From contig CAKPIG010000001.1 of assembly GCA_934162255.1 (NCBI GenBank), positions 1-64,000 of the forward strand: 64,000 nt of DNA, read 5' to 3'. Source of the stretch: an uncultured Clostridia bacterium. GTDB lineage: Bacteria > Bacillota > Clostridia > TANB77 > CAG-508. Shown in pieces: positions 9,197 through 18,419 of the stretch. Each line of letters opens with the position of its first letter. Positions within the stretch are counted from its first letter, which is position 1. The notes below the pieces were generated by a model, which was given only the letters and a program-made list of their open reading frames with translations, ran no database searches and was not told where the DNA came from. The translations under genes and the position numbers were made by a program.

Positions 9197-10414
9197 GTGG
9201 CAATAAATCCAATGCAAAGAAAATCAAGAAATTCATTTTTATTAGGAGTAATCGTAACACTACTAATAGCAGCAATAATAATTGCTTTTATGTTTTTACA
9301 ATTAAGTAAAAAAGATAAAGAACTGAAAGAAGAAATAGGAACAAAAACAGCAGTATATACATTAAATCAAGATGTAAAATCTGGACAAGTACTAACTGCT
9401 GATATGTTTAGTATACAAAATGTAAAGACAACAACAATTCCAGGCAATGCAACATCACTTGCAGGAGTTATTGATACATGGTTTTTACAAACAAAAGCAG
9501 GAGAAAATGTACAAACAGATGCTGAAGGGTTATATTTAAATGGAAGTGACTCTTTAATAGAATTAACTAAAGAAGGAAATACATATTATAGAACAAATAG
9601 TTCAGGAGAAAAAGTAAAGGTAACAAACAATACTGAGCCAATTGAATTTGATAGAAAATATTTCATGGTTTCAAGTGATGATGAGATAACAAGGGTATAT
9701 CAAGAAACAACAGAAAGTTATTATAAATACAAAGTAAATGATGCAAGAACCGGAATTGAAAAGGAATATTTAGAAATAAATTATGTACCAGTACTTGCAA
9801 AAGTAGACATGAAGAAAAATACAGTAATAACACCAACACTTGTAGTAAAATCAGATGAACCAGTTACAGATGATTTAAGAAAAGAAGAATTTAACATGAT
9901 TGTATTACCATTAGATTTAATGACAGATGATTATGTAGATGTAAGATTAATGTTACCAAATGGACAAAACTTTATAGTAATATCAAAAGCACAAGTTACA
10001 GTTCCAAAAAATGATGATGGAACATATGTAGCAGATACAATATTTATGAATTTAAGAGAAGATGAAATATTATCAATATCAAGTGCAATTGTTGAAGCAT
10101 ATGGAATACAAGGAGCAAAATTATATGCAACAAGATATGTTGAACCAGGAATACAAGAAGCATCAACACCAACATATACACCAAATGCAGAAACAACAGC
10201 ATTAATAAATTCAAATCCAAATATAGTAGCACAAGCAAGAGAAGAACTTGCAGCTAGATATTCAGAAAATGCTAAAAACATAAGAAATCAATATATACAA
10301 TCACAAGTAAATGGTGAAGATTCATATAGTTCAAATGTTCAATCAGGAATGGAAGAAGGAATCAACAATTCACAAAGTGTAAGAAAACAATATCTAGAAT
10401 CACTAGGATATTAA
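9197..10414 (+). CDS. CpaB/RcpC-like SAF-domain pilus assembly protein
   Basis: A 405-residue protein with an N-terminal membrane anchor (SFLLGVIVTLLIAAIIIAFM) and a SAF-like domain beginning AVYTLNQDVKSGQVLTADMF, the arrangement of Flp pilus assembly protein CpaB/RcpC. A second similar segment, YVPVLAKVDMKKNTVITPTL, follows near residue 205. The Gln/Asn/Ser-rich tail (~330-405) is unlike the core. GTG 9197 is chosen because AAAAGGAGG lies 8 bases upstream; an ATG at 9173 overlaps that site. In secretin systems CpaB works at the outer membrane; here no secretin is seen, so it probably acts at the wall. Confidence 0.75.
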   Translation: MAINPMQRKSRNSFLLGVIVTLLIAAIIIAFMFLQLSKKDKELKEEIGTKTAVYTLNQDVKSGQVLTADMFSIQNVKTTTIPGNATSLAGVIDTWFLQTKAGENVQTDAEGLYLNGSDSLIELTKEGNTYYRTNSSGEKVKVTNNTEPIEFDRKYFMVSSDDEITRVYQETTESYYKYKVNDARTGIEKEYLEINYVPVLAKVDMKKNTVITPTLVVKSDEPVTDDLRKEEFNMIVLPLDLMTDDYVDVRLMLPNGQNFIVISKAQVTVPKNDDGTYVADTIFMNLREDEILSISSAIVEAYGIQGAKLYATRYVEPGIQEASTPTYTPNAETTALINSNPNIVAQAREELAARYSENAKNIRNQYIQSQVNGEDSYSSNVQSGMEEGINNSQSVRKQYLESLGY

Positions 10415-10417
10415 AAC

Positions 10418-10445
10418 AGTAAGGGCATACATGTATGCCCTTACT
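10418..10445. repeat. 28-base perfect palindrome inside the Tad-like operon
   Basis: AGTAAGGGCATACA at 10418-10431 is followed without spacer by its exact reverse complement at 10432-10445, and then by AAAAAA. The position is 3 bases after the cpaB-like stop. In RNA it would be a strong hairpin, suited to processing or partial termination that sets the ratio of the first gene to the rest. Confidence 0.75.
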
Positions 10446-10476
10446 AAAAAAGTTTAAGACAAGAAAGGAAAACCAT

Positions 10477-11163
10477 ATGAAAAAAGTAGGATTTATAGGA
10501 GTATATGATAAAATAGATTTAATACTATGTATAGCAAAATTACTAGAACAAGCACAAAAAAAAGTATTAGTAATAGATGCAACAACATTACAAAAAAGTA
10601 AATATGTAGTACCTGCAATAAATCCAGTAAAATCATACATAACAGACTACACAGGAATTGATGTAGCAATTGGTTTTGAAAATATGGAAGAAATAAAAAG
10701 ATACTTAAGCATTGAAGATGAAATAAAAATAGACTATGATTATGTATTCATAGACACAGATAATTATGAAGGCATAGTAAATTTTAACATACCAAGTTCA
10801 AACAAAATATACTATGTAACATCATTTGATGCATATTCACTAAAAAAAGGAATAGAAGTATTAGAACAATTAAGAACACCACTAAAAATGACAAGAATAT
10901 TTTTCTCAAAAGAAATGCTAAAAGAAGAAGTAGAATATTTTGATTACTTATCACTAGGAGTAAAAGCTGATTGGAGTGAAGAAAAAATATTTTTCTTACT
11001 AGAAAATGGTGATGGAGCAGCAATAGCTGAAAATCAAAGAATATCAAAAATAAAATTAAGAAATCTAAGCAATGAATATAGAGAAAATGTAATATTCCTT
11101 ACAAATGATATTGAAAAAGGAATAGATGAAATGAAATTGAGAAAATATATGAAAAATCTTTAA
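10477..11163 (+). CDS. CpaE/TadZ-like protein lacking a Walker A motif
   Basis: A 228-residue protein with the alternating beta/helix pattern of MinD-type P-loop proteins: MKKVGFIGVYDKIDLILCIA, then VLVIDATTL and YDYVFIDTDN at the Walker B position. The expected KGGxGKT loop is replaced by YDKIDL, so nucleotide binding is doubtful. Position between CpaB-like and CpaE-like genes supports a TadZ-type localisation role. ATG 10477 is preceded by AAGAAAGGA; the open frame from 10435 starts inside the palindrome. Confidence 0.6.
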   Translation: MKKVGFIGVYDKIDLILCIAKLLEQAQKKVLVIDATTLQKSKYVVPAINPVKSYITDYTGIDVAIGFENMEEIKRYLSIEDEIKIDYDYVFIDTDNYEGIVNFNIPSSNKIYYVTSFDAYSLKKGIEVLEQLRTPLKMTRIFFSKEMLKEEVEYFDYLSLGVKADWSEEKIFFLLENGDGAAIAENQRISKIKLRNLSNEYRENVIFLTNDIEKGIDEMKLRKYMKNL

Positions 11164-11184
11164 ACTTTAAAGGAGAATGAAAAT

Positions 11185-12048
11185 ATGTCAATTGTAGCAT
11201 TTTGGAATGACGATAAAGAACAAACAGGTAAAACTCTAACTTCAGTAGCAGTAGCAACAAGAATGGCAATAGAACGTAATTTGAAAGTATTATTAATATC
11301 AACAAGTTATAGAGAACCAACAGTAAAAAATTGCTTTTGGGTAGACATTGTAAGAAAAGACACAAAATTATTTAATACAGGAAACAATATTGCTGTTCAA
11401 AGTGGAATAGAAGGATTATCAAGATTAGTAAAAGCAAATAAAATTCAACCATCAATTATAACAGACTATACAAAAGTAATATTTAAAAATAGATTAGAAG
11501 TACTAAGCGGATATATTGGCAACAAAGATAATAGTGAAGAAGAAAGCAGAAATGATTATGAGAAAGTAGCTCAATCATATCCAGAATTATTGAAACTCGC
11601 TAATCAATATTATGATATGGTATTAGTAGATGTTGATAATGATTTACCACTTGAAGTAAGAAAAACAATAATAGGAGAAGCAAACCTTCAAATATTTGTA
11701 ATGACACAAAGATTAGCAAGCTTAGATAGATATAATGAACTTAAAAATAAGAATAAAGATATGATAGGTCCAAAATGTATACCAGTAATAGGTAAATATA
11801 ATGCAAAATCAAAATACAATAAAAAGAATATAACAAGATATTTAGATGAAAAGAAAGATATACATGTTATACCATTTAATACTTCATATTTTGAGGCAGC
11901 AGAGGAAGTTGGAGTAACAGAATTATTCTTAAAACAAAGAGATTTAAAAGACACAACAGACGAAAATTATATTTTCATGGAAGAAGTTTTAAAATTAACA
12001 AATACAATCATAACAAGATTGCATGAGTTGCAGATGAAAAAGAGGTGA
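11185..12048 (+). CDS. CpaE/TadZ-like ParA-superfamily ATPase
   Basis: A 287-residue MinD/ParA-type protein. The deviant Walker A is AFWNDDKEQTGKTLTSVAVA, retaining the signature Lys before the loop and the GKT. VLLISTS is the following strand, and YDMVLVDVDND stands at Walker B. In Tad systems TadZ/CpaE marks the pole or assembly site for the motor ATPase. AAAGGAG lies 9 bases upstream of ATG 11185. The next gene follows after 4 bases. Confidence 0.75.
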   Translation: MSIVAFWNDDKEQTGKTLTSVAVATRMAIERNLKVLLISTSYREPTVKNCFWVDIVRKDTKLFNTGNNIAVQSGIEGLSRLVKANKIQPSIITDYTKVIFKNRLEVLSGYIGNKDNSEEESRNDYEKVAQSYPELLKLANQYYDMVLVDVDNDLPLEVRKTIIGEANLQIFVMTQRLASLDRYNELKNKNKDMIGPKCIPVIGKYNAKSKYNKKNITRYLDEKKDIHVIPFNTSYFEAAEEVGVTELFLKQRDLKDTTDENYIFMEEVLKLTNTIITRLHELQMKKR

Positions 12049-12052
12049 GAAA

Positions 12053-13969
12053 ATGTCTTTATTTAATATAATACTTATAGTGTTAGTTTTTGTTGCAGCA
12101 GTAGCTTCAGTTATTTATTACATATACAAAAATAAAAATGCGGAAGTAGAACAAGAAATAGAAAAAGATGATAAAACATATACTCTTGAAACAATGAGAG
12201 ACTATGTAAAAAGAAGATTAGATGAAATAACAAAAATTAACTTATATGATATAGGTTTATCAGAAGAAGAATTAAAAAGAAGAAAAAATAAGAAATATGC
12301 TTTGAAAAAGGCATTAAAAGGATGTACATATGGAGATGTAAATGATAAAAGATATGTAAAAGAACTTATAGCAGACCTTTTATCAAAAGAATATGGAATA
12401 GATGAAACCAATATATCAAATGCCATTGCATTTGACATACCATCACTTCTAACATCACAAGACAAATTTGATATATTATTATATACTTATAAAAAAGAAT
12501 TTGGATATGAAGCATTAACACAATTAATAAAAAGATACAATCTAGCAACACTAAAATATATACAAGGAGAAACAAAACCTTGTTATGTAATAACAGAAGA
12601 TGAAATAAATGAAATTTATGAAAAAGAACAAATAATACTTTCATTCCAAGATAAGCTAGAAATAGTTGTACAAAGAATATATCAACATTACAAAGGATAC
12701 AGTACAATTGATGAAATAAGAGACATGAACATTGATGGTGTATCTGGAGGTGTTTCTGGTTTACCAGAGAGCTTCTTAAGTCAAGTTGCTCAAACAGAAG
12801 GAGACTATTTAAACCAAGTTGCTGAACACAAAGTTCCAAGAGCATGTGATAGTATTTGGATATTCTTCGAAGGTAAATCAATAAGACTAGCATTCTTATC
12901 TTTTGGAACAGAAGCAGAACTAAAAAGAGTATGTCAAAATATATATAAATATAATAACCCAGGACAATTATCAGATACAAATGGTTACAAGATAAATGAA
13001 ATGAAAGACGGTTCACGTGTAGTTGTAGTAAGACCAAGTATGTCAGAAACATGGGCATTCTTCGTAAGAAAGTTTGACGTAAAAAGAGCAACATTAGAGC
13101 AAATGATTACATTCCCAGGATATGAGGATGCAATAAGTTTACTAAAATTCTTAGTAAAAGGTGCAAGAATTATAGCCCTAACTGGTGAGCAGGGTAGTGG
13201 TAAAACAACAATGCTTATGGCAATGATTGAAAACATATATGAAACAATGAACTTGCGTATCACAGAAATGGCATTCGAGTTGCACTTAAGAAAAATATAT
13301 CCAACAAGAAACATATTATCAATGCGTGAAACAGACACAGTATCTGGACAAGAATGTTTGGACGTTCAGAAAAAGACAGATGGTTCTGTAAATATCATAG
13401 GAGAGGTTGCAACAGACCCAGTTGCTTCTTGGATGATACAATCAGCCCAAGTAGCATCAAAATTTACATTGTTTACACACCATGCTAAAACATTTCCAGA
13501 CTTAGTAACAGCACTTCGTAACTCAATGCTAAGAACAGGAGTATTCACAAATGAAAAAACTGCAGAAGAGCAAGTTGTACAAGTATTGAACTTTGATATA
13601 CATTTAATAAAAGACTTTAGAGGAAGAAGATATATAGAAAGAGTTACAGAATGTATACCTGTAAAAGATGAAACAGAATACACATATGACTATAGAAAAG
13701 AAAAGACAATGGAAGGTAAAATTGATAAATTTTTCGATAATGCTACAACATATTTTTCAAAAGTAACAGAAAGAAAACTATATACATATAGAAACATATT
13801 AGAATATGTTGATGGAGAATATGTTATAACAAATAAAATTACAGACCAAAATTTACAAGAAATGAGAATGAATATGGATGAATCAGATTTAGCAGAATTT
13901 GATGCATTTGTTGAAAAACATTGGGGAAAAGAAACTACAAAAAGTAGTAGAGGAAGAAAAAAGCAATAG
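12053..13969 (+). CDS. CpaF/TadA-like secretion ATPase with N-terminal membrane anchor
   Basis: A 638-residue GspE-superfamily ATPase. Walker A is ALTGEQGSGKTTMLMAMIE (about residues 375-393), followed by the Asp-box-like MRETDT and the Walker B/His region VNIIGEVATDPVAS and FTHHAKT. It would power assembly of the pilin-like subunits encoded downstream through the adjacent membrane platform. Unusually, the protein opens with a hydrophobic segment (FNIILIVLVFVAAVASVIYY) and a charged linker, so it should be tethered to the membrane; typical CpaF is soluble. It is also longer than usual, with an N-terminal domain of ~350 residues. Confidence 0.88.
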   Translation: MSLFNIILIVLVFVAAVASVIYYIYKNKNAEVEQEIEKDDKTYTLETMRDYVKRRLDEITKINLYDIGLSEEELKRRKNKKYALKKALKGCTYGDVNDKRYVKELIADLLSKEYGIDETNISNAIAFDIPSLLTSQDKFDILLYTYKKEFGYEALTQLIKRYNLATLKYIQGETKPCYVITEDEINEIYEKEQIILSFQDKLEIVVQRIYQHYKGYSTIDEIRDMNIDGVSGGVSGLPESFLSQVAQTEGDYLNQVAEHKVPRACDSIWIFFEGKSIRLAFLSFGTEAELKRVCQNIYKYNNPGQLSDTNGYKINEMKDGSRVVVVRPSMSETWAFFVRKFDVKRATLEQMITFPGYEDAISLLKFLVKGARIIALTGEQGSGKTTMLMAMIENIYETMNLRITEMAFELHLRKIYPTRNILSMRETDTVSGQECLDVQKKTDGSVNIIGEVATDPVASWMIQSAQVASKFTLFTHHAKTFPDLVTALRNSMLRTGVFTNEKTAEEQVVQVLNFDIHLIKDFRGRRYIERVTECIPVKDETEYTYDYRKEKTMEGKIDKFFDNATTYFSKVTERKLYTYRNILEYVDGEYVITNKITDQNLQEMRMNMDESDLAEFDAFVEKHWGKETTKSSRGRKKQ

Positions 13970-13987
13970 GAGGTGTTTAGAGCCAAA

Positions 13988-16060
13988 ATGATAGATACAA
14001 ATCTGTTAAAATATATTATGATAGGTTCAGGAGCAATATTTGCAATAATAATCATAATATACTTAATCTTAAGAAAGAAAATGGGCAAATCAGAATATAG
14101 GCAGATGAAAAAATTGCAAGAAGGTACAAAAGCAAGTTCATTTTCAATGGATATATTATATCAAAAACTATACATTAGGTATACAAGAACACCTTTTATA
14201 AAAAGATATATATATAAATTAAGAAGAAGGCTTGAAATACTAAATATAGATGATGAATATATAACAAGAAGAGAATCAGCCAAAATACTTACAAATGCGA
14301 TATTAATACTATTTCCAGTGGCATTAATAACAATATTAATAACAAAAAACAATTTATTATTAATGAGCATATTATTAATATTTGAATTATTTATAGTAGA
14401 TACATTAGTAGATGGAATGGTAGATAAAATAGATAATAACCTATTAAAAGAACAAATTGATTTCTTTGCAGAAATAAGACATGCATACCATGAGTTTAAT
14501 ATGGTAGAAGAAGCAATATATCAAGTATCATTAGATGATGAAAAAAGTGTTTCAAGACAAGGTGAAAAAATTTATGAAATATTAATTTCAGATGATCCTG
14601 AAACAGAACTTGAAAAATATTATGATATAGCACCAAATAGCTATTTAAAAGAATTTGCTGGTATATCATATCTAACAAGAGAATTTGGAGATAGAAAAGA
14701 TGATAATGGTTCATCTTTATATCTAAAAAATATAAACAACATAACACAAGAAATGCAAATTGAAATACTAAAAAGGGAAAAATTAAATTATGTATTCCAA
14801 AGTTTATCAGTAATTTCAATTGCACCAGTTTTATTACTAGAACCAATAAAAAATTGGGCAACATCAAACTTTACATTTACACAAAGTTTTTACAATGGAA
14901 AAGTTGGAATGATAATACAAATATTGATAGTACTATTAACAGTAATATCATATATAATGACTAGAAAATTAAAAGACAATGGTGGAGTACAAACAGACAT
15001 AAATACAAATGAACACCCTTGGCAAGAAAAAGTCTATAAAAACCCTGTATTGAAAAAAGTAGTAGACTTATTCATACCTAAAAAAGGTTCAAAAGACTAT
15101 AGAAAAATGCAGAGATTGCTTAAAGATTCTGCATCAAAGGCCAAAATGGAATGGGTGTACATAAACAGGATAGTATTAGCAATAGTAACATTTTTTGCAA
15201 CAATTATACTATCAGCTCAATTACATAGAATAGCAATAAACTATGTATATACAGAGCCGACAACAGAAACCAATGTAATAGGAACACTGTCAGAGGCAAA
15301 TCAGAGAAAAGCAGATGAATTAACAAAACAAGACAATTATTTCCTTGATAAATACAAAGGAAATTTAAAAATAACACAACAAGAAATAGAAAGAGACATG
15401 CCAAAATCTCCTTATTATGAGCAAGGCGATGAGAAAATTCCTACAGATGCTGAAAGAATAATGAAAAAACTAAAAATTGTAAACTCAGAAAGTATGCAAT
15501 GGTTTGAAGAACTTTTAGCAGTAGTATTTGCAATAATTGCATATATGTCACCAGTATGGTTAATGCATTTCCAAAAACGAATGAGAGAGATGGAAATGGA
15601 AAATGAGGTAATGCAATTCCAAACAATTATAGTAATGCTGATGAAAATAGAGAGAGTAAATGTAGAAATGATATTAGAATGGCTTGAAAGATATTCAAAC
15701 ATATTTAAAGAGCCAATTGCAAAATGTGTAAACAACTATGAAGCAGGTGCATGGGAAGCTTTAGAAGAACTTAAAAATTCAGTTACAAATTCAGACATGA
15801 TAAGAATTGTAGAAAGCTTACAAGCAGCAGTTGAAAAAATACCAATAAGAGAAGCATTTGACGAATTAGATGCAGATAGAGATTATCATCAAGAAAAGAG
15901 AAAAGATGCAAATGACAGGTTAATATCAAGAAAAGGAATAATAGGTAAAGCTGTAGGTTTTGCACCAATGATATGTCTATTTGTTGGATATTTGATTATA
16001 CCATTAGTAGTAATAGGATTTACGAATATGTCAAGTGCATTCAGCCAATTAGGAATGTAG
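13988..16060 (+). CDS. Fused TadB-TadC-like inner-membrane platform protein
   Basis: About 690 residues, twice the normal length, with two T2SSF-type halves. The first has paired membrane helices near residues 90-130 and a helical domain with EQIDFFAEIRHAYHEFNMVE. The second contains EVMQFQTIIVMLMKIERVNV, a later ISRKGIIGKAVGFAPM, and C-terminal helices. This matches separate TadB and TadC joined in one chain. It directly follows the ATPase gene. ATG 13988 is preferred to the GTG at 13973, which lies inside the AGGAGGTG ribosome binding site. Confidence 0.8.
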   Translation: MIDTNLLKYIMIGSGAIFAIIIIIYLILRKKMGKSEYRQMKKLQEGTKASSFSMDILYQKLYIRYTRTPFIKRYIYKLRRRLEILNIDDEYITRRESAKILTNAILILFPVALITILITKNNLLLMSILLIFELFIVDTLVDGMVDKIDNNLLKEQIDFFAEIRHAYHEFNMVEEAIYQVSLDDEKSVSRQGEKIYEILISDDPETELEKYYDIAPNSYLKEFAGISYLTREFGDRKDDNGSSLYLKNINNITQEMQIEILKREKLNYVFQSLSVISIAPVLLLEPIKNWATSNFTFTQSFYNGKVGMIIQILIVLLTVISYIMTRKLKDNGGVQTDINTNEHPWQEKVYKNPVLKKVVDLFIPKKGSKDYRKMQRLLKDSASKAKMEWVYINRIVLAIVTFFATIILSAQLHRIAINYVYTEPTTETNVIGTLSEANQRKADELTKQDNYFLDKYKGNLKITQQEIERDMPKSPYYEQGDEKIPTDAERIMKKLKIVNSESMQWFEELLAVVFAIIAYMSPVWLMHFQKRMREMEMENEVMQFQTIIVMLMKIERVNVEMILEWLERYSNIFKEPIAKCVNNYEAGAWEALEELKNSVTNSDMIRIVESLQAAVEKIPIREAFDELDADRDYHQEKRKDANDRLISRKGIIGKAVGFAPMICLFVGYLIIPLVVIGFTNMSSAFSQLGM

Positions 16061-16069
16061 GAGGTATAA

Positions 16070-16888
16070 ATGGAAAATGCAACAAAAGCCCTGCTCATAG
16101 CAGCAGGGGTATTGATATCTATAATGGTACTATCACTATTACTAATAGCATATGGTAATATTTCCAACTACTATAAAGCTCAACACGAAACTGCAATGAC
16201 AGAACAAAACACTCAGTTCAATAGCCAATATGAAGGATATAATAGAAAAAATGTAAGAGGTACAGATTTATTATCTTTAATGAATAAAGTAATAAACTAT
16301 AATAGTGAAGAACATTATGCAGAAGGAACAAAATATCCAAGAATAATGGTAACAATCAATATAAATGATACAACAGGATTTTATTATAAAAATGATGAAA
16401 TAAAAGGCAGTAAATATGATTTAATACAAACCAAATTTTCAAATAATGAAAAATCAGATGACGAACTAATAAAAGTCACACAAATAGAATCCAAATTAAT
16501 AAATGATTATGCAAAATATAATCTTTCAGCAGATAAATTACAAAAACTTTCAGCAAATATTTCAAATATATTTATAAGTGAAAAAGCAAACATAAATAAA
16601 GAAGGAAGCATATTATATGCTCAAAACGTAAATAACAGATTGAAAAGAAAAACATTACTTGAATCAATATTAGGAAAAGATAAAGTTAGTGGTTTAAACT
16701 TAAACTCAGGAACAGGAGAAACTACAAGTGGTGGAGAAATAATATCAGACATAAAACAAATATCATATGAATACTACCAATACATGCAATTTAAAAGAGC
16801 AAAATTTGATTGTAATATAATGGAATATGATACAAATACAGGAAGAATAGACAAAATAGAATTTACATTTACAGGAAACTTTAACTAA
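16070..16888 (+). CDS. Leaderless pilin-like protein 1 (MENA family)
   Basis: A 272-residue protein of no named family that I recognise. It begins MENATKALLIAAGVLI and continues as one hydrophobic helix to about residue 28, then a polar ectodomain. The ectodomain carries the motif NVRGTDLLSLMNKVINYN and a C-terminal TGRIDKIEFTFTG, both echoed in the other small proteins of this operon. Single N-terminal helix plus small extracellular domain directly after TadA/B/C genes suggests a pilin. No prepilin cleavage site precedes the helix. Largest of the set, so perhaps a minor or tip subunit. Confidence 0.65.
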   Translation: MENATKALLIAAGVLISIMVLSLLLIAYGNISNYYKAQHETAMTEQNTQFNSQYEGYNRKNVRGTDLLSLMNKVINYNSEEHYAEGTKYPRIMVTININDTTGFYYKNDEIKGSKYDLIQTKFSNNEKSDDELIKVTQIESKLINDYAKYNLSADKLQKLSANISNIFISEKANINKEGSILYAQNVNNRLKRKTLLESILGKDKVSGLNLNSGTGETTSGGEIISDIKQISYEYYQYMQFKRAKFDCNIMEYDTNTGRIDKIEFTFTGNFN

Positions 16889-16910
16889 TAAAATTGAAAG
16901 GATTATTTAG

Positions 16911-17420
16911 ATGGAAAATGCAACAAGAGCATTGTTAATAGCGGCAGGTGTATTAATGGGAGTGTTAATATTAACACTGGGAATATCATTATTTACATCA
17001 TTAAATCAATATACAACTCAAACACAGCAAACAATGGAAGAAAACGCAAATTTTAAATTTAATAATCAATTTAGCAAACATATAAATTATTATGGGGAAA
17101 AAGCAAGACCAAAAGAAAGTGAAGTAGGAACACCTCTTACGATTCAAGATATAGTAACAGCAGCAAATACAGCATACCAAAATAATTTTGAGCATAACAT
17201 AACAGCTGAAGATTACAATAGTGATTTTTCTGCAAATCAGTTATATGTGCAAGTCAATCTTGGACAAAATAAGCATTTAGAAAAAAACATAAATAATAAT
17301 GCAGAAGCAATATTAAGTGAAAATAAAGGAAAAAAATATTTCTGTAGTGCTGAAGATGTAATATATAGTAATGTAACAGGAAGAATATATATGATAACAT
17401 TTAAAGAATTAACAGAATAA
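16911..17420 (+). CDS. Leaderless pilin-like protein 2 (MENA family)
   Basis: A 169-residue paralogue starting MENATRALLIAAGVLM, with the same N-terminal helix and an ectodomain containing LTIQDIVTAANTAYQNN and ending in NVTGRIYMITF, the same C-terminal strand pattern as its neighbours. GAAAGGAT precedes ATG 16911. Function is inferred from paralogy and position; experimental family data are not available to me. Confidence 0.65.
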   Translation: MENATRALLIAAGVLMGVLILTLGISLFTSLNQYTTQTQQTMEENANFKFNNQFSKHINYYGEKARPKESEVGTPLTIQDIVTAANTAYQNNFEHNITAEDYNSDFSANQLYVQVNLGQNKHLEKNINNNAEAILSENKGKKYFCSAEDVIYSNVTGRIYMITFKELTE

Positions 17421-17463
17421 TACTTGAGAAAAATTGAACAAAATGATATAATGAGGAAAGAGT

Positions 17464-17889
17464 ATGAAAAAAATATTAATATTTTTTGTAGCCGTAATAA
17501 TAATAATTGTAATTTTTCTAACACAATATTCTGGATATAGAAAAGAAAAAATCACAATTGAAAAAGATAATGCAGAATATGAACAATATCTAAATAAAGA
17601 AATATATGGTTTAGATTTAGCAACATTAATAAATAAAACAGCTAACAAAAACATAAAAAACGAAGTACAAAAAGATGAAAAAGGAATATTTGTACAAAAT
17701 GATACAAATTCAATTGAAATTGAAATATATATAAAAGATAATGATACAACATATAAAATGGAAACATTTTATAATAGTGGAACAGAGCAATTTGTACAAT
17801 ACTATGGCAATGTATATTTTAAATGCTCAAAAATTGAATATCACGAAAAAACAAAAAAAATAAAATATGTACTATTTGAACAAATATAA
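17464..17889 (+). CDS. Pilin-like protein 3, lacking the MENA start
   Basis: A 141-residue protein with a basic start, MKKILIFFVAVIIIIVIFLT, typical of a signal anchor rather than the MENA helix of its neighbours. The ectodomain still matches the family: IYGLDLATLINKTANKN parallels the GTDLLSLMNKVIN motif, and the end CSKIEYHEKTKKIKYVLFE parallels the terminal strand. Weak promoter-like sequence (TTGAAC with TATAAT, about 17430-17455) lies just upstream, so it may be separately boosted. It could be an assembly initiator or accessory subunit. Confidence 0.6.
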   Translation: MKKILIFFVAVIIIIVIFLTQYSGYRKEKITIEKDNAEYEQYLNKEIYGLDLATLINKTANKNIKNEVQKDEKGIFVQNDTNSIEIEIYIKDNDTTYKMETFYNSGTEQFVQYYGNVYFKCSKIEYHEKTKKIKYVLFEQI

Positions 17890-17943
17890 ATTAGTTTATA
17901 AAATTTTAATATAAAAATATAAAAAACAGGGAGGAAAAAAATT

Positions 17944-18396
17944 ATGGAAAACGCAACAAAAGCACTTTTAATAGCAGCAAGTGTATTAATAGCAATAATG
18001 TTAATAACAATGGGGGTTGCAATATATCAAATAGGAAATAGAGCAACAGAAAAAATAACATTAGATGAAACAACAATAATGGCACACAACAATAAATTTA
18101 CTTCATATGAAGGAACAAATGTAAGAGGAACAAGAGTAAATACATTACTAGAAACAGTCTTAAATCATAATCAAACAACAGAGGATGAAGGACTACAAGT
18201 TACAGTATACAATGCAGAATATAAAGAAGGATCAAATCCATCAGATTCAGATAAGCTTATAGGTCCTGGAGACGATTCACTATCTGGCAAAAAAGTTGAT
18301 ACAGGTAAAACATATACAGTAACATGTATAAGAGATAAATCATCAGGAGTAATAAATAGCATATATGTAAAACAAAATGGAGCAACTAAAGAATAA
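17944..18396 (+). CDS. Leaderless pilin-like protein 4 (MENA family)
   Basis: A 150-residue paralogue starting MENATKALLIAASVLI with a helix to about residue 28. The ectodomain has NVRGTRVNTLLETVLNHN and ends SSGVINSIYVKQNG, matching protein 1. It is the shortest MENA protein with a complete domain and has a strong AGGGAGG ribosome binding site, so it is the best candidate for the abundant major subunit. That ranking is inference. Confidence 0.65.
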   Translation: MENATKALLIAASVLIAIMLITMGVAIYQIGNRATEKITLDETTIMAHNNKFTSYEGTNVRGTRVNTLLETVLNHNQTTEDEGLQVTVYNAEYKEGSNPSDSDKLIGPGDDSLSGKKVDTGKTYTVTCIRDKSSGVINSIYVKQNGATKE

Positions 18397-18419
18397 TATT
18401 AATAGAAAGGAGATATACT

